A stretch of DNA of 64,000 bases, taken from NCBI RefSeq assembly GCF_017654485.1, contig NZ_CP061091.1, positions 1,005,501-1,069,500 of the forward strand, in the 5' to 3' direction. A program made the translations under genes and the position numbers. Below are positions 62,238 to 64,000 of this stretch, piece by piece; positions within the stretch are counted from its first letter, which is position 1, and every line of letters starts with the position of its first letter. The notes beneath the pieces were generated by a model. It was not told the DNA's origin. It saw only the letters and a program-made list of their open reading frames with translations, and searched no databases. The stretch is from Roseomonas marmotae (GTDB lineage Bacteria; Pseudomonadota; Alphaproteobacteria; Acetobacterales; Acetobacteraceae).

Positions 62238-63893
62238 ATGCTGCGAGACCTGATCCGCGTCCTTGGCCTCTGGCACAGCCGCCGGGGCTGGCTGGTCTGG
62301 GGCGGCGCCATGGCGGTGCTGGCGGCTCTGGCGGGGGTGGCGCTGCTGGCCCTGGCCGGGCGCGGCGTCTCCGAAGGGCTGCGCACGGGCATGCTGGCCG
62401 GTGCCGCCGCGGGCTCCCTGATCCTGCTGCGCCCGCTGATCCTGCTGCGGCCGGCTGCGCGGTACCTCGAGCGGCTGGTCACCCATGCCGCCACCTTCCG
62501 CGCCCTGGCCGATACCCGCATCTGGTTCTTCCGCCGGCTGGCGGAGCGGCTGCCGGGCGGGCTCGGCCTGCGCCGGGCCGGCGACCTGCTGGGCCGCCTC
62601 GTCTCGGATGTCGAGGCGCTGGACGGGCTCTATCTCCGCGCGCTGGTGCCGGCGGTGGCGGCACTGGCCGTCGTGCTGGCCTCCGCCGCGCTGCTGGGCG
62701 CGCTGGACCCCGCGCTGGCCGCCATCGTCGCCCTGCCGCTGGCCTTCGCCCTGCTGTTGCCGCCCTTGCTGGCCCCCGGTGCCGCCCGCGCGGCCGAGGG
62801 CGTGGCCGAGGCGCAGGGCGGCCTGCGCGCCGCCGCCATCGACCCGCTGCTGGGCATCGAGGATACCCTGGCCGCCAATGCCGAGCCCCGTGCCGCCGCC
62901 CGCCTTTCCGCCGCCGCCGAGACACTGACCGCCGCCCAGAAGCGGCTTGCCCGCCGCTCCGCCTGGGGCGGCGCCGCCGGCACGGTGCTGGCGCAGGCGG
63001 CGCTGCTGGGCGCGCTGGGCTATGGGCTGGCGGGCGGGCCGGGCGCGGTAGGGGCGGCGGTGGTCGGCCTCTTCCTGGCCCTGGCCGCCGCCGAGGCGCT
63101 CTCCGCCCTGCCGCGTGCCGGCATCGCCCTGGCCGCCGCCGGCGCCGGGGCGCGCCGGTTGTTCGAGGCCGCCGATACGCCCGCCCCGGTCGCAGAACCC
63201 GCCATCCCCGCCGCCGCGCCCGCAGGTTCCGCGCTGAAGCTGGAAGGCGTGCACTTCGCCTGGGCGGAGGACCGGGAGCCGGTTTTCACCGGACTGGACC
63301 TGGAGCTGCCGGAGGGCGGGCGGCTGGCGCTGCTGGGCCCTTCGGGCGCCGGCAAATCCACCCTGGCCGCGCTGCTGCTGAAGCTGGCGGCGCCGCAGCA
63401 GGGCCGCATCCTGCTGGGCGGCGTGGAGATCGCGGCCCTGCCGCATGACGTGGTACGCGCCCGAATCGCCTGCCTGACGCAGGATGCCCGGCTCTTCGAT
63501 GACAGCATCGCCGCCAATCTGCGCATGGCCGCGCCGGATGCGCCGGACGAGGCGCTGTGGCAGGCGCTGGACCGCGCCGGCATCGGGGAGACCGTGCGCG
63601 CCCTGCCGGAGGGCCTGGAGACGCGCTGCGGCGAGGGGGGGCTCCGCTTCTCGGGCGGGCAGGGGCGACGGCTGGCCCTGGCACGGGTGCTGCTCTCCCC
63701 CGCGCGCATCCTGATCCTGGATGAGCCTGCGGCAGGGCTGGACCCCTCGGCCGAGCGTGCCTTCCTGGAGACGCTGGAAAGCGCCACTGAGGGACGCAGC
63801 GTCATCCTGATCGCGCACCGGCTGATGGGGGTGGAGCGGCCGACGCGCATCCTGCGGCTGATTGCCGGACGGGCCATTCCGGCCATGGGATAG
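62238..63893 (+). CDS. cydC: Cysteine/glutathione ABC exporter subunit CydC
   Basis: 551-aa partner of CydD. The start ATG 62238 (MLRDLIRVLGLWHSRRGW) lies 7 bases after cydD. The membrane domain includes RPLILLRPAARYLERLVTHAATFRALADTRIWFFRRLAERLPGGLGLRRAGDLLGRLVSDVEALDGLYLRALVPA, a strongly conserved region in CydC. The ATPase domain has Walker A GPSGAGKST near 369-377, the signature SGGQGRRLALARVL near 472, and Walker B ILILDEPAAGLDPS near 490. Its stop codon overlaps a large hairpin. Confidence 0.93.
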   Translation: MLRDLIRVLGLWHSRRGWLVWGGAMAVLAALAGVALLALAGRGVSEGLRTGMLAGAAAGSLILLRPLILLRPAARYLERLVTHAATFRALADTRIWFFRRLAERLPGGLGLRRAGDLLGRLVSDVEALDGLYLRALVPAVAALAVVLASAALLGALDPALAAIVALPLAFALLLPPLLAPGAARAAEGVAEAQGGLRAAAIDPLLGIEDTLAANAEPRAAARLSAAAETLTAAQKRLARRSAWGGAAGTVLAQAALLGALGYGLAGGPGAVGAAVVGLFLALAAAEALSALPRAGIALAAAGAGARRLFEAADTPAPVAEPAIPAAAPAGSALKLEGVHFAWAEDREPVFTGLDLELPEGGRLALLGPSGAGKSTLAALLLKLAAPQQGRILLGGVEIAALPHDVVRARIACLTQDARLFDDSIAANLRMAAPDAPDEALWQALDRAGIGETVRALPEGLETRCGEGGLRFSGGQGRRLALARVLLSPARILILDEPAAGLDPSAERAFLETLESATEGRSVILIAHRLMGVERPTRILRLIAGRAIPAMG

Positions 63894-63921
63894 GCCTGGA
63901 GGGGCGCCGCCCTCCAGGCCT
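63892..63921. terminator. Long hairpin at the end of cydC
   Basis: A 12-bp perfect stem (aggcctggaggg / ccctccaggcct) with a 6-nt loop starts inside the cydC stop codon. Two more short inverted repeats (gccccg.cggggc and gggcgac.gtcgccc) follow within 30 bases. No T run is present, so this could be a terminator, an mRNA-stabilising array or a repeated palindromic element. Confidence 0.5.
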
Positions 63922-64000
63922 GCCCCGCCGGGGCGACAGGGTCGCCCCAGCCTCCGCCATCTGTCCGGAACATGCGGCCGGAGTGGTTCCGCCGGAGGTC

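Noticed and set aside
60443..62521. A long minus-strand extension of the deacetylase frame over cydD and the start of cydC
   Set aside because: Only the last 300 codons resemble a protein family. The upstream part is an antisense shadow, and a good ribosome site marks the real start at 60442.

Overview
The window looks like chromosome from a high-GC alphaproteobacterium, most likely Acetobacteraceae in the Roseomonas group. This rests on protein character (my recollection of the families, not a search), on the str-S10-spc-alpha gene order without rpmJ or infA inside it, and on strong GC3 bias. That bias creates many long antisense reading frames, which I have left out. I see no tRNA, rRNA, CRISPR array, prophage or insertion sequence.

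Region 1 (1-23035) is the transcription/translation core. It holds the 3' part of rpoB, then rpoC, rpsL, rpsG, tuf, the complete S10 and spc clusters, secY, adk and the alpha cluster (rpsM, rpsK, rpoA, rplQ), and it closes with a strong terminator. Two TTGACT-type promoters can be seen, before rpsL and before rpsM. fusA, normally between rpsG and tuf, is missing.

Region 2 (23140-32307) holds NAD kinase and a GST-like protein. Then, on the minus strand, come a five-gene peptide-type ABC importer, an Lrp/AsnC regulator and an ornithine-decarboxylase-type enzyme. The decarboxylase has a long leader with a 33-codon upstream reading frame.

Region 3 (32308-42000) carries a secreted phytase-like esterase, a GNAT acetyltransferase and an exported SMP-30-type lactonase. 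Next is a methionine-cycle locus. An ArsR-methyltransferase fusion of the SahR type lies directly upstream of cobalamin-dependent metH. A 10+2+10 bp palindrome separates it from a divergent small protein that resembles a degenerate CobW/COG0523 G-domain without a P-loop. A manganese catalase follows.

Region 4 (42001-51716) is mixed housekeeping and accessory: a CDF metal exporter coupled to TonB, a PduO-type cobalamin adenosyltransferase, ExoD, a DUF1194 vWA-like protein, a Sel1-repeat protein, a stand-alone MrcB_N/DUF3578 protein, an RraA-like protein, an exported coiled-coil protein, lepA, and a TctC/Bug solute-binding protein.

Region 5 (51827-64000) holds a large multi-PAS HWE-type sensor kinase with a single-domain receiver. 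It is followed by a xanthine-dehydrogenase locus whose molybdenum subunit is broken by a short deletion in a cofactor motif, a tiny lipoprotein, a PuuE-like polysaccharide deacetylase, and cydDC. cydAB would be expected just outside the window.

The observations most worth a second look are the decarboxylase uORF leader, the SahR operator with its P-loop-less CobW-like neighbour, the broken xdhB, the missing fusA, and the orphan MrcB_N protein.
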